The notes: generated from the letters alone by a model not told the origin. A stretch of 64,000 nt of DNA from Saururus chinensis (GCA_035235625.1 CP141143.1:14491092-14555091), one strand, 5' to 3'; numbered from the stretch's first letter, positions 36,541-49,344 are shown. Numbers and translations: made by a program.

Positions 36541-38102
36541 ATTAATAAATTGGTTTTTTTTAGTCAACTAGAGCCCCTGCATCAAAAGAACTTCGAGGCG
36601 ATTAGGTCTCTAACGAACCAAGCCAAATAAAGAATAGGAAGAATTGTAATTAAAATAGAAATCATGTGATTGTAATGACAAGACTTAAGAGTCTCGACAA
36701 AATGATTCATACTAAGAAAAACATATCCCAATTCCTACTTCAACCTCAAAATTTTCTGTCAATAAATATTACAATGTCATCCTGGTTTAAATTTAATGAT
36801 CTCAATACTACGAAATTGTAAAAAAAAAAACCCTGCTATTTCTGTCTTCTTGATCTGAATCTAGTTATACTGTCGTTTCCTATTGAGGAATTCTTCCATT
36901 CAAATGTGGTAAAATGAAAATCCTTAACTAGGAGAAAGTGATGAGGATCTCGCATTGGCGGCTGAATAAATAGTGATGAAGAAGAACATCACCAAAGCAA
37001 GGTAAGAGAACCCAATGGAAATCGTGGCTTGATGACAAAACCTTACAAAAGGATTGCAAATGGCAGCCCAACCCGTATGTACGTTCCCATATTTGCCCAC
37101 AAAATCGATTGCTGTCGCCGCTGAGGTTGCCGCTATGCTTAGTCCCATTATTATCTACAAATAACAAAACATATACAATTTCATATTAGTAGTCAAATAT
37201 ATTGGTCTCTACGACAATTATACTTGTTGATAGTCACACACTATATAGAAAATATAACTTTATTCATGTATGCATCTTATCTAGCAAGACATCAAAATAT
37301 AGAGCAAAAGAGAATAGTTCTAAGGACATGCACTATATGGCTTATAAGTAAGGGAAAGAACATGCATGCAAGGCCATGAATGAAGAAGATACGTTACTTA
37401 CCATATCAAGCAAAAACATCAAGAATCTTTGTCGTTTCGAAGTGACAACAAAAACCAACGGTAAAGAAATTAGAGAATAGGTAGCGGTAATAGAATTTGC
37501 AATCACCAAAAACCTGTGCATATCTATGCACACAGAAATTGTTAAGCATCGAACGAGTTGACATTCCTAAAAGTTTTCGTCTGGCTACCTACTTGAAAGC
37601 GCTGGTATATGAATATTTCGCGTCCAGTTGGAGCCCAAAAAGTACAAGCGTTTGCTTGTTTTTTGCCATGATAAACTTGGAAGCAATAGCATATCCAAAA
37701 GCGACTAGCCGGAAGATGAACTGTAGTAAGAAGAATCCCCTGGCCCTGGGAGACGGGCTCGCATCCAACCTCGACTGCTCGATCGCCATTAATACGCAAT
37801 AGCAAGAGGAAGGAGGACGAAATCGCAATACCAAGAGCCGAGAGGACGAAATCGCCATAGAATAGCAAGAGCCGAGAGGAGAGGAAGTACATATATATAA
37901 CTCATGTCGAGAGAGTCCGTCTCCTTATATAACTCATGTCTCCGTGAGCACCACGTTGGAGACACGTACGGATACGGTGGAGAAGGTAGGAGGAATCCAC
38001 AGTCCGTGAGGGAACCCCGATTCTGTGAGGACTGAGGATTCCGTTTCCAATCAGATGTGAGTTTGTTCTCTTTCTTGAGCTTTGTGAGTCTCGACATTGA
38101 AT
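36541..38102. repeat. CASP-like gene repeat unit A
   Basis: This unit is repeated at 38931-40655 (unit B, which has an extra 156 bp) and, as part of the segmental duplication, at 56215-57647 (unit C). Ends were defined where A and B stop matching: ATTAATAAAT on the left and CGACATTGAAT on the right. Confidence 0.9.
36924..37789 (-). CDS. CASP-like membrane protein (CASPL1 type), copy A
   Basis: A 179-aa, four-helix membrane protein of the Casparian-strip-membrane-protein-like family (UPF0497), expected in the plasma membrane. Exons on the minus strand: 37593-37789, 37402-37513 and 36924-37154, all GT-AG. Helix 1 (about 19-41) carries Arg27 in FIFRL. Helix 2 is FLVIANSITATYSLISLPL. Helix 3 begins at FLLDM with Asp102 and continues MGLSIAATSAATA. 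Helix 4 is the IGFSYLALVMFFFITIY segment. The Arg in helix 1 and Asp in helix 3 are the conserved pair of the family. The second loop has Cys residues (AICNPFVRFCHQ). Compared with copies B and C it has Asp instead of Gly at residue 120, inside helix 3. The start MAIEQSRLD is shared with B. The subfamily (CASPL1, perhaps 1F) is from memory. Confidence 0.85.
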
Positions 38103-38930
38103 GTTGTTGTTTGGGGTCCACCCCATGATGGGCCCCACCCACGTAATGATTTGTTTGGCAAATCTTCGCAGCAATATTTTAGGAGCGTGCATTGTGGAAA
38201 CACGTTTTTCGGTTCCGTGTTGATGTGTGATACTGTAGAAAAATCATATCGTAGGCCAAGACGATTTCTGAAAAGTGGGCAGTATAAAAACAAGGAGCCC
38301 GAGGCGAGAGAAGCATGAACGAAAACAGGAAAATTAGCCCTTGTGATCATTGTTTGATGTAAATTGTATAAACTTTCACTTCCTACACGGCCACACCTCA
38401 TGTGCAATTTCTATTTTCTTTATTTTTCCATGAAACCATTTGCTTGTTTTACTACACTGGTGTTGTTGTTTCTTTTTTGGCTGATAAAAACAACTTACGT
38501 TTGGTATTCTTAAGCTTTTCTTTTTGGTTTTCCTAGTACGTTTAGTTTTTTCTTTATATTGATATCGAAAGAAAGTGAAAGTTGTTGTACACTATAGAAT
38601 TGTCAAGAGTGCTGTCTTGAAGATAGAGGGGGAACCTCATAGTAATTCACATGGTGTTTTGGTGACCCTAGGAAGATGCAAAGTAATTTAGTAGGCATGT
38701 GTGTAATTTTAACTGTTGAATTTACGATTTTAGCAAACGTAATTTATTGACAAATTTCTCATTAATCTAATTTATAAAACTTGTATTAGCCAAACATAAA
38801 ATGCTTTGTCAATGTATTTGAAATTTTGATTTACTAGATTTACTACAGGGACTAATCTGTATCTAAACAGCCCCTAAGTGTTTTATGTGAACCTGGGGCT
38901 GGGGCTCTGCGCCATGTCCTAAAAGGCTAC
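38103..38930. other. Spacer between CASP-like units A and B
   Basis: No gene seen. AT-rich, not part of the repeated units. Confidence 0.45.
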
Positions 38931-39100
38931 ATTAATAAATCGGTTTTTTTTAGTCAACTAGAGCCCCTGCATCAATGGAACTTCGAGGCGGTTAGGTCTC
39001 TAACGAACCAAGCCAAATAAAGAATTGGAAGAATTGTAATTAAAATAGAAATCATGTGATTGTAATGACAAGACTTAAGAGTCTCGACAAAATGATTCAT

Positions 39101-39256
39101 GTGGTAATGTAGGGAGGATGGGCATTCCCAATTTGCTTTGGTTATTTGGTTGAGTTTCACAATTGCAAGTATACGATAAGATAAAATCATGGAGGCTTTC
39201 TTGCATTAAGAATATTGCGAACAGTTTGTCATTCCAAGAATTGACTACTAAATCAT
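39101..39256. mobile_element. 156-bp insertion specific to unit B
   Basis: Units A and C read continuously from AAATGATTCAT to ACTAAGAAAAAC. Unit B has 156 extra bases there, flanked by TCAT (39097-39100 and 39253-39256), consistent with a 4-bp target duplication. The element family is not recognised. Confidence 0.6.
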
Positions 39257-39468
39257 ACTAAGAAAAACATATCCTAATTCCTACTTCAACCTCAAAATTT
39301 TCAATCAATAAATATTACAATGTCATCCTGGTTTAATTTTAATGATCTCTATACTACGAAATTGTAAAAAAAAAAAAACACTATTTCTCTCTTCTTGATC
39401 TGAATCTAGTTATATTGTCGTTTCCTATTGAGGAATTCTTCCATTCAAATGTGGTAAAATGAAAATCC

Positions 39469-40334
39469 TTAACTAGGAGAAATTGATGAGGATCTCGCAT
39501 TGGCGGCTGAATAAATAGTGATAAAGAAGAACATCACCAAAGCAAGGTAAGAGAACCCAATGGAAATCGTGGCTTGATGACAAAACCTTACAAAAGGATT
39601 GCAAATGGCAGCCCAACCCGTGTGTACGTTCCCATATTTGCCCACAAAACCGATTGCTGTCGCTGCTGAGGTTGCCGCTATGCTTAGTCCCATTATTATC
39701 TGCAAATAACAAAACATATACAATTTCATATTAGCAGTTAAATATATTGGTCTCTACGACAATTATACTTATTGATAGTTACACACTATATAGAAAATAT
39801 AATTTTATTCATGTATACATCTTATTTAGCAAGACATCAAAATATAGAGCAAAAGAGAATAGTTCTAAGGACATGCACTATATGGCTTATAAGTAAGGGA
39901 AAGAACATGCATGTAAGGCCACGAATGAAGAAGATACGTTACTTACCATATCAAGCAAAAACATCAAGAATCTTTGCCGTTTCGAAGTGACAACAAAAAC
40001 CAACGGTAAAGAAATTAGAGAATAGGCAGCGGTAATAGAATTTGCAATCACCAAAAACCTGCGCATATCCATGCACACAGAAATTGTTAAGCATCGAACG
40101 AGTTGACATTCCTAAAAGTTTTCGTCTGGCTACCTACTTGAAAGCGCTGGTATATGAATATTTCGCGTCCAGTTGGAGCCCAAAAAGTACAAGCGTTTGC
40201 TTGTTTTTTGCCATGATAAACGTGGAAGCAATAGCAGATCCAAAAGCGATTAGCCGGAAGATGAACTGTAGTAAGAAGAATCCCCTGGCCCTGGGAGACG
40301 GGCTCTCATCCAACCTCGACTGCTCGATCGCCAT
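39469..40334 (-). CDS. CASP-like membrane protein (CASPL1 type), copy B
   Basis: Same gene structure as copy A at an offset of 2,545 bp: exons 40138-40334, 39947-40058 and 39469-39699, giving 179 aa. All splice sites are intact (acceptor TTTGCAG before exon 3). Differences from A include Glu10 for Ala, Ile29 for Val, Ser33 for Tyr, Thr38 for Lys, Gly120 for Asp and Ile for Leu near the C-terminus. Arg27 and Asp102 are kept. Family members scaffold plasma-membrane domains or modify the adjacent wall; the role of this one is unknown. Copies A and B are both intact and close enough to be a recent duplication. Confidence 0.85.
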
Positions 40335-40655
40335 TAATACGCAATAGCAAGAGGAAAGAGGACGAAATCACAATACCAAGAGCCGAGAGGACGAAATCGC
40401 AATAGTAAGAGCGGAGCGGAGAGGAAGTACATAAGTATACTCCTTATATAAGTCGAGAGAGTCCATCTCCTTATATAACTCATGTCGAAAGAGTCCGTGA
40501 GCACCACGTTGGAGACACGTACGGATACGGTGGAGAAGGGAGGAGGAATCCACAGTCCGTGAGGGAACCCCGAGTCTGTGAGGACTGAGGATTCCGTTTC
40601 CAATCAGATGTGAGTTTGTTCTCTTTCTTCAGCTTTGTGACTCTCGACATTGAAT

Positions 40656-41009
40656 TGGCAGGAAATTTGAATTTCGAGTTGTTGGTATGAACTATCGTCT
40701 CTCCTACACATGTTGGCCGTCTTAGAGTTATCAGAAGCAAACTTAATGCTCATTCGCAACTATTGCGATGATGTGGGAGAGAGTAAGGTACCTGCAGGCT
40801 GCCTCTGTTTGTCCAAGATTTATTTCGCTAAGCGGCAGACTATTGCTTGTATAAAACTAATTCTGTCAAAATTTTATTAGTTGTCTTAATTTGTTATTAG
40901 ATAAAGTTGATATTTGATCTATTGTTTTTCTTTATTAAAAAAAAAACAATTTATGGATAGTCACTGACCATGTATTAGCATATGACCAGTCTGCAAGAAA
41001 AGTGCTATA
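40656..41009. other. Unassigned spacer
   Basis: No gene or repeat recognised in this AT-rich stretch. Confidence 0.4.
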
Positions 41010-42390
41010 TATAAATTTACTTCTTAAGCATCAGGCTAAGATTACTGCGTTTGTTGTGTATTGGTTCCACCGGATTTAAGGTATTGATCCAAGGTCATCT
41101 TCCTACAGATATGGTTTTGGGAACCTCTCAGTTCAATTCTTTGCAACCCATAATGTAGGATGAAACTATTGAAGGACTCGCAGGAGGGAATGTTGCAGGC
41201 CAGTTACTTTGATATGTCCTACCTTTATTAAAATTAGATTGTATTAGATTTGAGATTTCAGCTTTCTTAGATTAGGTTTTCTTTCTTAGATTAAGTAGGA
41301 TTTAATATTTTGATTTTATCACAATTCATGATCGATTATTTTCCTTATGCTAATAGGATTAATTTCTAATTGCCCTATAAATTGTAGCTCACAACCATCC
41401 GCTAAAAAATTATTAAAAATTCAGCAATTAATATAGTTAATTAGTTTGCGCTTTCTCTCCTTCTTCTCTTCCCTTTTTCCTTAAATTTTCCTGTGTAGAT
41501 TATGGTCTACATCGTACTTCCTTACTACAATTGATTAAAGGATTACTTAATTCTGCCAAATAAAAAAGAGAGAAAAGAAAATTAGACAATGATGACTTGA
41601 TCATTTTAACCTCTGTCTTCCTCGATCTTGTCTCTGTTCTTTGACACTGCTCTTTCATGCTAGATTTATTAACTTTCATATGTACAAATCTTATGAGTAA
41701 GGCTGAGCACTAGTGTTTAAGATGTGAGAATGTAGAGGAGATGTGAACACCATGTAGTGTATCAGTGTTTTCTTTTACTTTGCGTGCTATAACTTTGTAA
41801 AACAAAATGGATCTTGTAAAGAACAAACTATCATACTATCAGATTGTTGGCCTATTTAGCATGACATTGTCTTCTTTTACTCAATATCAGCAGGTTGTAT
41901 ATTTTTAAATTTGTTTGTATATGATTTTACATTGTGTCAATTAATAGCCATCAGAAATATAGTTTTTGTAGAATTGCCTCTGATGTTTATATGTTTATTT
42001 TGTAGCAGTACGTGACACAAAATCTACCTTTGCTGCCAGACCAAGGACAATTAAAGAGAGATACATTATGAGTTCCCATTTTGCTTCTTGTCCCACATGC
42101 ATTGGTAAACAACTTTTTTGTCCTTTTCGATCTTATTTGTAAACAGTTTTTCATAATCTGTGCCTTTTACATTCCTTTCCCTAATTGCTAGTGGTCTACA
42201 TCTCCTTATAAAGCCGTTAAACATAGTTGCCTCTTACTGTGAGGAATTAACATATGAGAAAAGATAAATGCTCTCATTTTTGTGAATAAGTTACAATTAA
42301 CCAAAAAAAGCATCATGGGCATTCCAGGTTTTCATGTTGATGACCTTAGTCTCTGCTTGTGCTAATTGTTAAACCGGCTGCTCTACGAAT
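41010..42390. repeat. Unidentified duplicated block, copy X1
   Basis: Matches 42700-43760 (X2) at perhaps 85-90%. Shared segments include GTGTATTGGTTCCA, TTCTTTGCAACCCATA and GACCAAGGACAATT. X1 carries an extra 305-bp LTR. One segment (about 42010-42115) could encode TQNLPLLPDQGQLKRDT, exon-like in codon use but of unknown family. Possibly fragments of a broken gene. Confidence 0.5.
41210..41514 (+). mobile_element. 305-bp solo LTR (copia-like or TRIM)
   Basis: Flanked by perfect TACTT duplications (41205-41209 and 41515-41519). It begins TGATATGTCC and ends TCTACATCG (a degenerate CA end). It has a CCTATAAATTGTAG box at about 41374-41387 and a CT-rich tail, like short copia LTRs. It is absent from the paralogous block X2. 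Confidence 0.7.
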
Positions 42391-42587
42391 AATACTAAAA
42401 GTTGACTCCTTAATTTATCTTATGATGAAGACACCTGTGAGAGAAATCTAAAAGTTGGTATACTTTGCAAAATTTCCAAAATAATACTAATATTAATAAT
42501 ACTGTTAGAAGAGTATTTGTTCGTAAGGCAGACCATTCAGAAATAAGATTATATAAAGATGACCAAACTACCCTCTATAAATAGAAA
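42391..42587. repeat. Short block duplicated just before the TEBICHI pseudogene
   Basis: About 42400-42565 is closely matched by 44287-44455. The second copy runs directly into the duplicated TEBICHI exon 4 sequence, so it marks the duplication junction. Confidence 0.75.
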
Positions 42588-42692
42588 TACTCCCTCTATC
42601 TCACATTAATAGCTCCATTTGGTTATTCAGAATGAACTAATTTTAGTTCATTTTGAAAACCAAATGGAACTTAATGTGGGATAGAGGGAGTA
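42588..42692. mobile_element. Palindromic Stowaway-type MITE, 105 bp
   Basis: Almost the whole element is a foldback. TACTCCCTCTATCTCACATT at the left is mirrored by AATGTGGGATAGAGGGAGTA at the right, with TA target ends. Confidence 0.9.
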
Positions 42693-42699
42693 TAATATA

Positions 42700-43760
42700 T
42701 AGAATTACTTCTTAAAGCATCAGGCTACTTAGATTATTGCGTCTGTTGTGTATTGGTTCCATTGGATTTAAGGTATTGATCCAAGTTTGTAGCTCCTTTA
42801 TGATCTACCTACGGATATGGCTTTGGGAACCTCTCAATCCAATTCTTTGCAACCCATAGTGTAGGATGAAACTACCGAAGGACTTGCAAGAGGGAATGTT
42901 GAAAGCAATTTCATTGCAGATACTTTGCCTGTTACCTCCGCCTGTTACCTCCTTGCTACAATTGATTAAAGGATTAAGTAATTCTTCCAAATAAAAAAGA
43001 GAGAAGAAAATTGGACAATGATGACTTGATCATTTTAACCTCTGTCTTCCTCGATCTTGTCTTTGTTCTTTTACACTGCTCTTTCAAGCTTATGTATAAA
43101 GCTTATGACTAATGCTGAGCACTAGTGTTTAAGATGTGAGAATATAGAGGAGATGTGAACATCATGCAGCGTATCAGTGTTTTCTTTTACTTTGCGTGCT
43201 ATATCGCCACAACTTTTTAATACAAAATGGATCTTTTTAAAGAACAAACTATCACACTATCAGATTGTTGGCCTATTTAGCATGACATTGTCTTCTTTTG
43301 CTCAATATCAGCAGGTTGTATATTTTTAAATTTGTTTGTATATGATCTTAGATTGTGTGTCAATTGATAGCCATAAAAAATGTAGTTTTTGTAGAATTGC
43401 CTCTGATGTTTATTATGTAGCAGTGACACAAAATCTACCTTTGCTCCCAGACCAAGGACAATTGAAGAGAGATACAGACCAGTTCCATTATGTGTTCCCA
43501 TTTTGCTTCCTGTCCCACATGCATTGGTAAACAACTTTTTTGTGCTTTTTTATCTTATTTGTAAACAGTTTTTTGTAATCTGTGCCTTTTACATTCCTTT
43601 TCCTAATTGCTAGTGGTCTATAACTGCTTATAAAGCTGATAGGCATAGTTGCCTCTTACTGTGAGCATAATGGGCATTCCAGGTTTGCATGTTGATGACC
43701 TTAGTCACTGCTTGTGCTGTTTGTTAAACCAGCTGCTCTACGAATGATCTTGCAATTGGG
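42700..43760. repeat. Unidentified duplicated block, copy X2
   Basis: Paralog of 41010-42390 without the LTR. Contains a frame near 43418-43530 similar to that in X1 (NLPLLPDQGQLKRDT). Family not recognised. Confidence 0.5.
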
Positions 43761-44447
43761 TGTGAAGCCTTCTTGGTTCAGTATATTCATAGATAAGCAG
43801 ACTCCATCTGCTGGAGATCTTCCCAATTATATGATCGAATCAACACTCCCCTCTCAGTGATTTTTTGCATTTATATGATCGAATCTGCTGGAAAGGAAAT
43901 GGAGAAGTAAATGAGGACACAATCTGAATTCAATCAGATGCGCAGTAGGTTTTGGTCACACATAGACTACTACACCTTTTCTTTCATATATTTTGTTATT
44001 ATTTTATTTTTCATATCCTTTTTAGTGTAATAAAACAAAAAAATTGATGTATTTTTAAGATAAAATACAGTTTTAGCCTCTAAATTATATTTTAAACATT
44101 TAATAACAAAAAAATAAAAAACCTTCGATAAAGTCGATCTGGCTTGACTCAGCTCGAATTTGACTTGATGTTAAGCTTGAGCCATCATGGTTTGGCTTGT
44201 AGCACAAGCTCGAGTCAAGTAGTGCAGAAGCCCGACTCAGCTTAGCCACTATTCAACTTTTTATGTATGATTTATTACATATTTTTTATTTTCTTGACTC
44301 CGTAATTTATCTTATGATGAAAACACCTGTGAGAGAAATCCAAAAGTTGGTATACTTTGCAAAAAGTCCAAAATAATACTAATAGTGATAATACTGTTAG
44401 AAGAGTATTTGTTCCCAGGGAAGATCATTCAAAAATAAGATTACATA
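43761..44447. other. Unassigned DNA before the duplication junction
   Basis: AT-rich with a GCTCGAG/GGCTTG-rich repeat-like patch at 44130-44250. The last 160 bp duplicate 42400-42560. No gene seen. Confidence 0.45.
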
Positions 44448-47400
44448 GATGACAAAATATTATTTTCTCCCCCCAATGTTTTTGGTAGTGAAACACCTAA
44501 GTTGCCAGAGAAAGAAATTAAGTTTTTACCAGTTGCTGAAGGCAGTACTCCTTCAAGTTTTGTGTCCCTTAATGGATGCTATCAGCTTAGCAATTGGCTC
44601 CCTTCTGAAGTGTGCAACATCTATGTCAAGTGAGGCATTTCTAAACTTTATCCATGGCAGGTATGAATCTGTTACAATTTTCCTCTCTAAATTATGCCAA
44701 ATTACCTGCATGTTATACTTCCATAAATTTAGATTTGGAGTTGCAACGTCCATTAAGATATTGTATATCATGGACGAGTGGGATGCTTTTTAACTGGGTA
44801 AGAGCCATACATAATAACCCTCCATATCATTATATTAAACACAGGTCGTAATTTTGTAGGTTGACTGCCTTCAAGTTGACGGTGTTTTGCAGAGAAGAAA
44901 TCTTGTTTATTGTGCATCTACAAGGTATTGATTAAGAGTTTCAAGTTCATAATAGACATGGTTTTGTTTAAAACTTCTGATTATAAAACAATGTTTTACT
45001 TGTCTAGTTTTGTAGAATTCTTACTCTTGTTCATTTGAGTTTTTATAATAAAATTTGTATTTTAAAAAAATTGTATGATGATGATTTTCTATAAGGCTGA
45101 AAATGGAAAAATCTTGCATTAGGACTTGGCTTTACTAGTTCTGCTTAATGGTTAACTTTTTGGACTGCTAGTCCAAGCGCAAGGAGGAGATTATTATTAT
45201 TGTTATTACTATTTTTATTGAAAAGATTGAACATTGAAAAATCTTCTTGTGTTAGGATTTAGCTTTCCCATTACTGCTTAATGCTTAGCCTTTTGGGTTG
45301 CCAGTCCAAGCTTTGGTGGAGGAGGAGGATTGTCCTCAAGAAGGCAACTGACATGGTTGCAAACCCTCATAATTTATGCGTCAGTCATAGTTTTGCTATG
45401 TTTTATTGATGATTTAATGTTATGTACCTTTTCCTATTGGTGTTTTAGGGATTATGCTTGAATGCAACATAAGTATATTACAGTAATTTCCTTTTTATAG
45501 ACATCCATTTTCTATGTAAAAGTTAAATAACATAAATGTTTTCAATTAGTGATGCACAATATGTAAATGGAATCCTTGCTATTGTATTTAAAAATTAAAC
45601 CAAGGAATATTTTTTCAGTTATGAGGAGAATGCTGAAACATGCCCTTTAAATAATGCAGTTTTTTTTTTTACTCGGTCAATTGCAGATATTTAGAGTGGA
45701 TCTGTGGTTTTATCATCTTGTTTTTGATGCAACAATGAATTAAATCTGAATTTACTGATTGCTATGCTAACAGGAAGTCTCGAATGTTTTTGATAGCGTT
45801 CAATTTCCTTTTTTCTTTATAGTGCTGGAAAGAGTTTTGTTGCTGAAATTTTGATGTTGCGGCGTGCCATAATTACGGGAAAAATTGCACTTCTTGTTTT
45901 GCCTTATGTGTCAATTTGTACTGAAAAGGTTAGTTCAGTTAATTTCTCAAACTCTTTTTTCCATGTTTCTCTTAGACCCCATCTTGTGTAATCTAATTGT
46001 TCATTACTATATTTGCACAAAATATTTACTGTTTTACATTTTTACCTTTTCTCTACTTTGAATGGATATATAAGTTTGTTTTATTGAGATATGTCATGGA
46101 GTCATACAATGTGTTTGGTTCATTCAGCTGTTCAGGTGATGGTGTTATTTGATGGCACAAAGTCAAATTCTCTTCAGGTAATCTGTGTGATTTTATATAC
46201 CCTGGTTGTTTGTAATGCAAGGAACTGGTTGCATTACTTTTTGGCATATCCGTACGATTGGGCTAGCTGGCCATGATTTTCAGGATTATTCCATAGGCCT
46301 GGCCAATCCAACTCTTTGCTTCATGCTCAGGCAAGATGGTGCAAAATATGACGGAAAAACATTGTTTATGCTTTAAGATAGAAGTTGGTTAATTGTTAAA
46401 TACGTTTTTCTGGTATTACTATAATTGTGGCCAGAAATATTCTATTTTAGATATGAGGTGATGTTTGATGGGATTTCATACTGCAAATCGCTTCTCTGTA
46501 TCTTTACTTTTGTTGAGTGTTTGATCCTGCTAAGCAGGTGTTTGCTTGTATGATGGAAAGTACAAGAAATTTTTATAATGATAGTTAAAATCCAACACTT
46601 GGTTTTAGATCATTCATGTAACTGAAGTGTATTCACCATTTTAATGTTCTGCTTTGTGTTGGACTAGAAATTGCACTTGTTAGGTTTGAAATGTCTTAGA
46701 TTAAGATGGGGGTGGTAAAACAAATATATTGGGTTGGCTTCCAGCTTGTGGGATTGTGTTCATTTTTTATGGTGATTTATATCTGTTTAGTTTTTCAGGC
46801 TGAACATTTGGAACGACTACTGGAGCCACTTGGCAAGTATGTTCGTAGTTTTTATGATAGTCAAGGAGGTGCAAGCCTTCCCAAAGATACTTCTGTATCT
46901 GTTTGCACTATTGAGAAAGCGAATTTCTTGGTCAATCGTCTCTTGGAAGAGGGGCGTCTATCAGAATTAGGACTTATAGTGATAGATGAGCTTCATATGG
47001 TACTCTTTGTTTTTCTTTGTAAAACACGATATTAATTGGATGCTTTACCCATTATTTGCATATTTCTAATGCTTCTCTGCTGTCTTTGATAGGTTGGCGA
47101 CCAAAGCCGGGGCTACCTTTTGGAACTTTTGTTGACAAAGCTTAGGTATGCTACGGGTGAAGGGCGTTCGGAATCTTCTAGCGAAGACAGTTTGAGTACA
47201 AGCAGTGGGAAAGCTGATCCTGATGGGGGTCTGCAAATTGTTGGAATGAGTGCAACGATGCCCAATGTTGCAGCAGTTGCAGAGTGGCTCCAAGTAAGTG
47301 AAGATGAAATGTGCATCTTGCTTTAGCGTCTAATTTTCTCTTTGGATTTAATTTCCTCTTGGATATAACATTGATGTCTCGCCCTGATTTTTGATGCAAT

Positions 47401-49159
47401 TGGTCATCTCTATAAACCAGGCAGCACTGTACACGACAGATTTTCGTCCGGTTCCTTTAGAAGAATATGTTAAAGTTGGAAATACAATATATGACAAACA
47501 AATGGATGTTGTTCGAACAATCCCTAAAGCTGCTGATCATGGAGGCAAAGATCCAGATCATGTAGCAGAATTGTGCAACGAGGTTTGTAAGGATTTGCTG
47601 TATTTGGAACTTTAAATTCTTCCTGTAAATGGCTGTTGCATTGAGTCAATTAAGTTGAATTTGCTTATTTGTCTTAGGTAGTTCAAGATGGTCATTCGGT
47701 TCTTCTTTTTTGTTCAAGTCGCAAAGGATGTGAATCAACTGCTCGACATGTCTCAAAGTTTATAAAAAGATTTACTGTCAACATCCGTGAAGGAAATTGT
47801 GAATTTGCTGATGCTTCTTCAGCTATCGAAGCCCTGAAGAGATGTCCAGCTGGATTGGATCCAATATTAGAAGAAACTCTTCCTGTTGGTGTTGCCTATC
47901 ACCATGCTGGTCTTACGGTCAGGATTTACTAGTGATCTCCTGTCTTTGATCAAAAGATGTTCTAAACCTTTAAAACAGACCCTTTTTTTAGTCGTAAGTG
48001 GTGTGGTACTTGCTATCTGTTCAACAGTCGTGAAGTAAAATCATGAGACATCTTTCAGATGGAATCTTTGAGGATGTCATATAATAGAAAAATGTTTGAA
48101 TTTTGTGTACTATTATTAATTCACAAATGTGAAACGTTTTTTTTAGATGGAATCCTTGAAGGTGCTAGTGAATTAAAAAGAAATTTAAAATCAGTTAATA
48201 ATATCTGGTCTTCTTTTCCAAATAAAATCAATAAAAACTGATATTGTTACTTTATATTTTGATTTTCCAGTGTTTTCTAAGTATTGGTGGTAATTTTTAA
48301 TTGCGAAGTCATTGTAATTGCCAAATTAACTCAAAAGTTTGCTTTGCTCGTTTTGCTTTCTGTTGTTATCTTCCCCCTATGAATTAAGTGTATTTTACAG
48401 GTTGAAGAAAGAGAGATTGTGGAGACTTGTTACCGAAAAGGGCTTGTACGTGTCTTAGCTGCTATTTCTACTTTAGCTGTGGGTGTCAACTTGCCTGCTT
48501 GTAGGGTTATATTTCGGCAACCTAGGATTGGTTGTGATTTTCTTGATGGGACTAGATACAGATAGATGGCTGGTCGTGCTGGCTGAACAGGAATAGACAC
48601 GAAAGGGGAAAGTGTATGTCTCTTTTAACCTTTTGTATGCCATTTTAATTTTTTTAAATTTGTTATGAAACTCTAATGGAACGTCTTCATTTTCTTTTAC
48701 CTAATTTGTAGTGAAATTTCAATACTCTTGACTCATATATGATGCGAATGTGAAAAGAAGTAAAAGTGTTATTGGTTGCTAAAATTGTTGCTGTAACTGA
48801 CTGCTACAACCGTTTGTTGATATATTTAACCATAAATGTGAAAGCAACAACCTAAATTAAACCTGAAGGCATTGATTCTGATAAAGAAAGAATGAGTTTG
48901 TATATATAGCATGCATGTTGTATTTGGTGGATATGACATGCCTATCTGTCATCCCTTATTGAGAGGCTAATATATGCATTGCACCTCTTCTTATAATACA
49001 ATAATTTTGGGCTCCTTTAGTAGCTTGCATGATTTATATACTAATTAGACGGGCCATGGCTCGAGTATTAGGAGGCTCAACTTTTTAGCTTCTTGAACAT
49101 TATTGTATATAATCAGGTATATGACATATTAGAACAATAATTTTCATATGTAATATATG

Positions 49160-49344
49160 TACTCCCTCCGTCCTAAATTAATAGCTCCATTTGGCAAAAA
49201 AGTTTGTTCCATATTAATAGCTTCATTTTGTTAAATTTAAGTAGTTGGGTACTTAAAAAAAGAGTATCACAAGCTTATTTTTCCTTCTCTTAGATGTGGG
49301 TTTCACCATTCAATAAAAATCACTAATATGAGACAGAGGGAGTA
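49160..49344. mobile_element. Stowaway-type MITE, duplicate of the intron 11 copy
   Basis: Same insertion as 26862-27046, carried along by the segmental duplication. Confidence 0.85.

Larger units (their letters stand above)
38931..40655. repeat. CASP-like gene repeat unit B
   Basis: Tandem duplicate of 36541-38102, with a 156-bp insertion at 39101-39256 and a rearranged stretch of promoter (40390-40500) compared with unit A. Confidence 0.9.
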
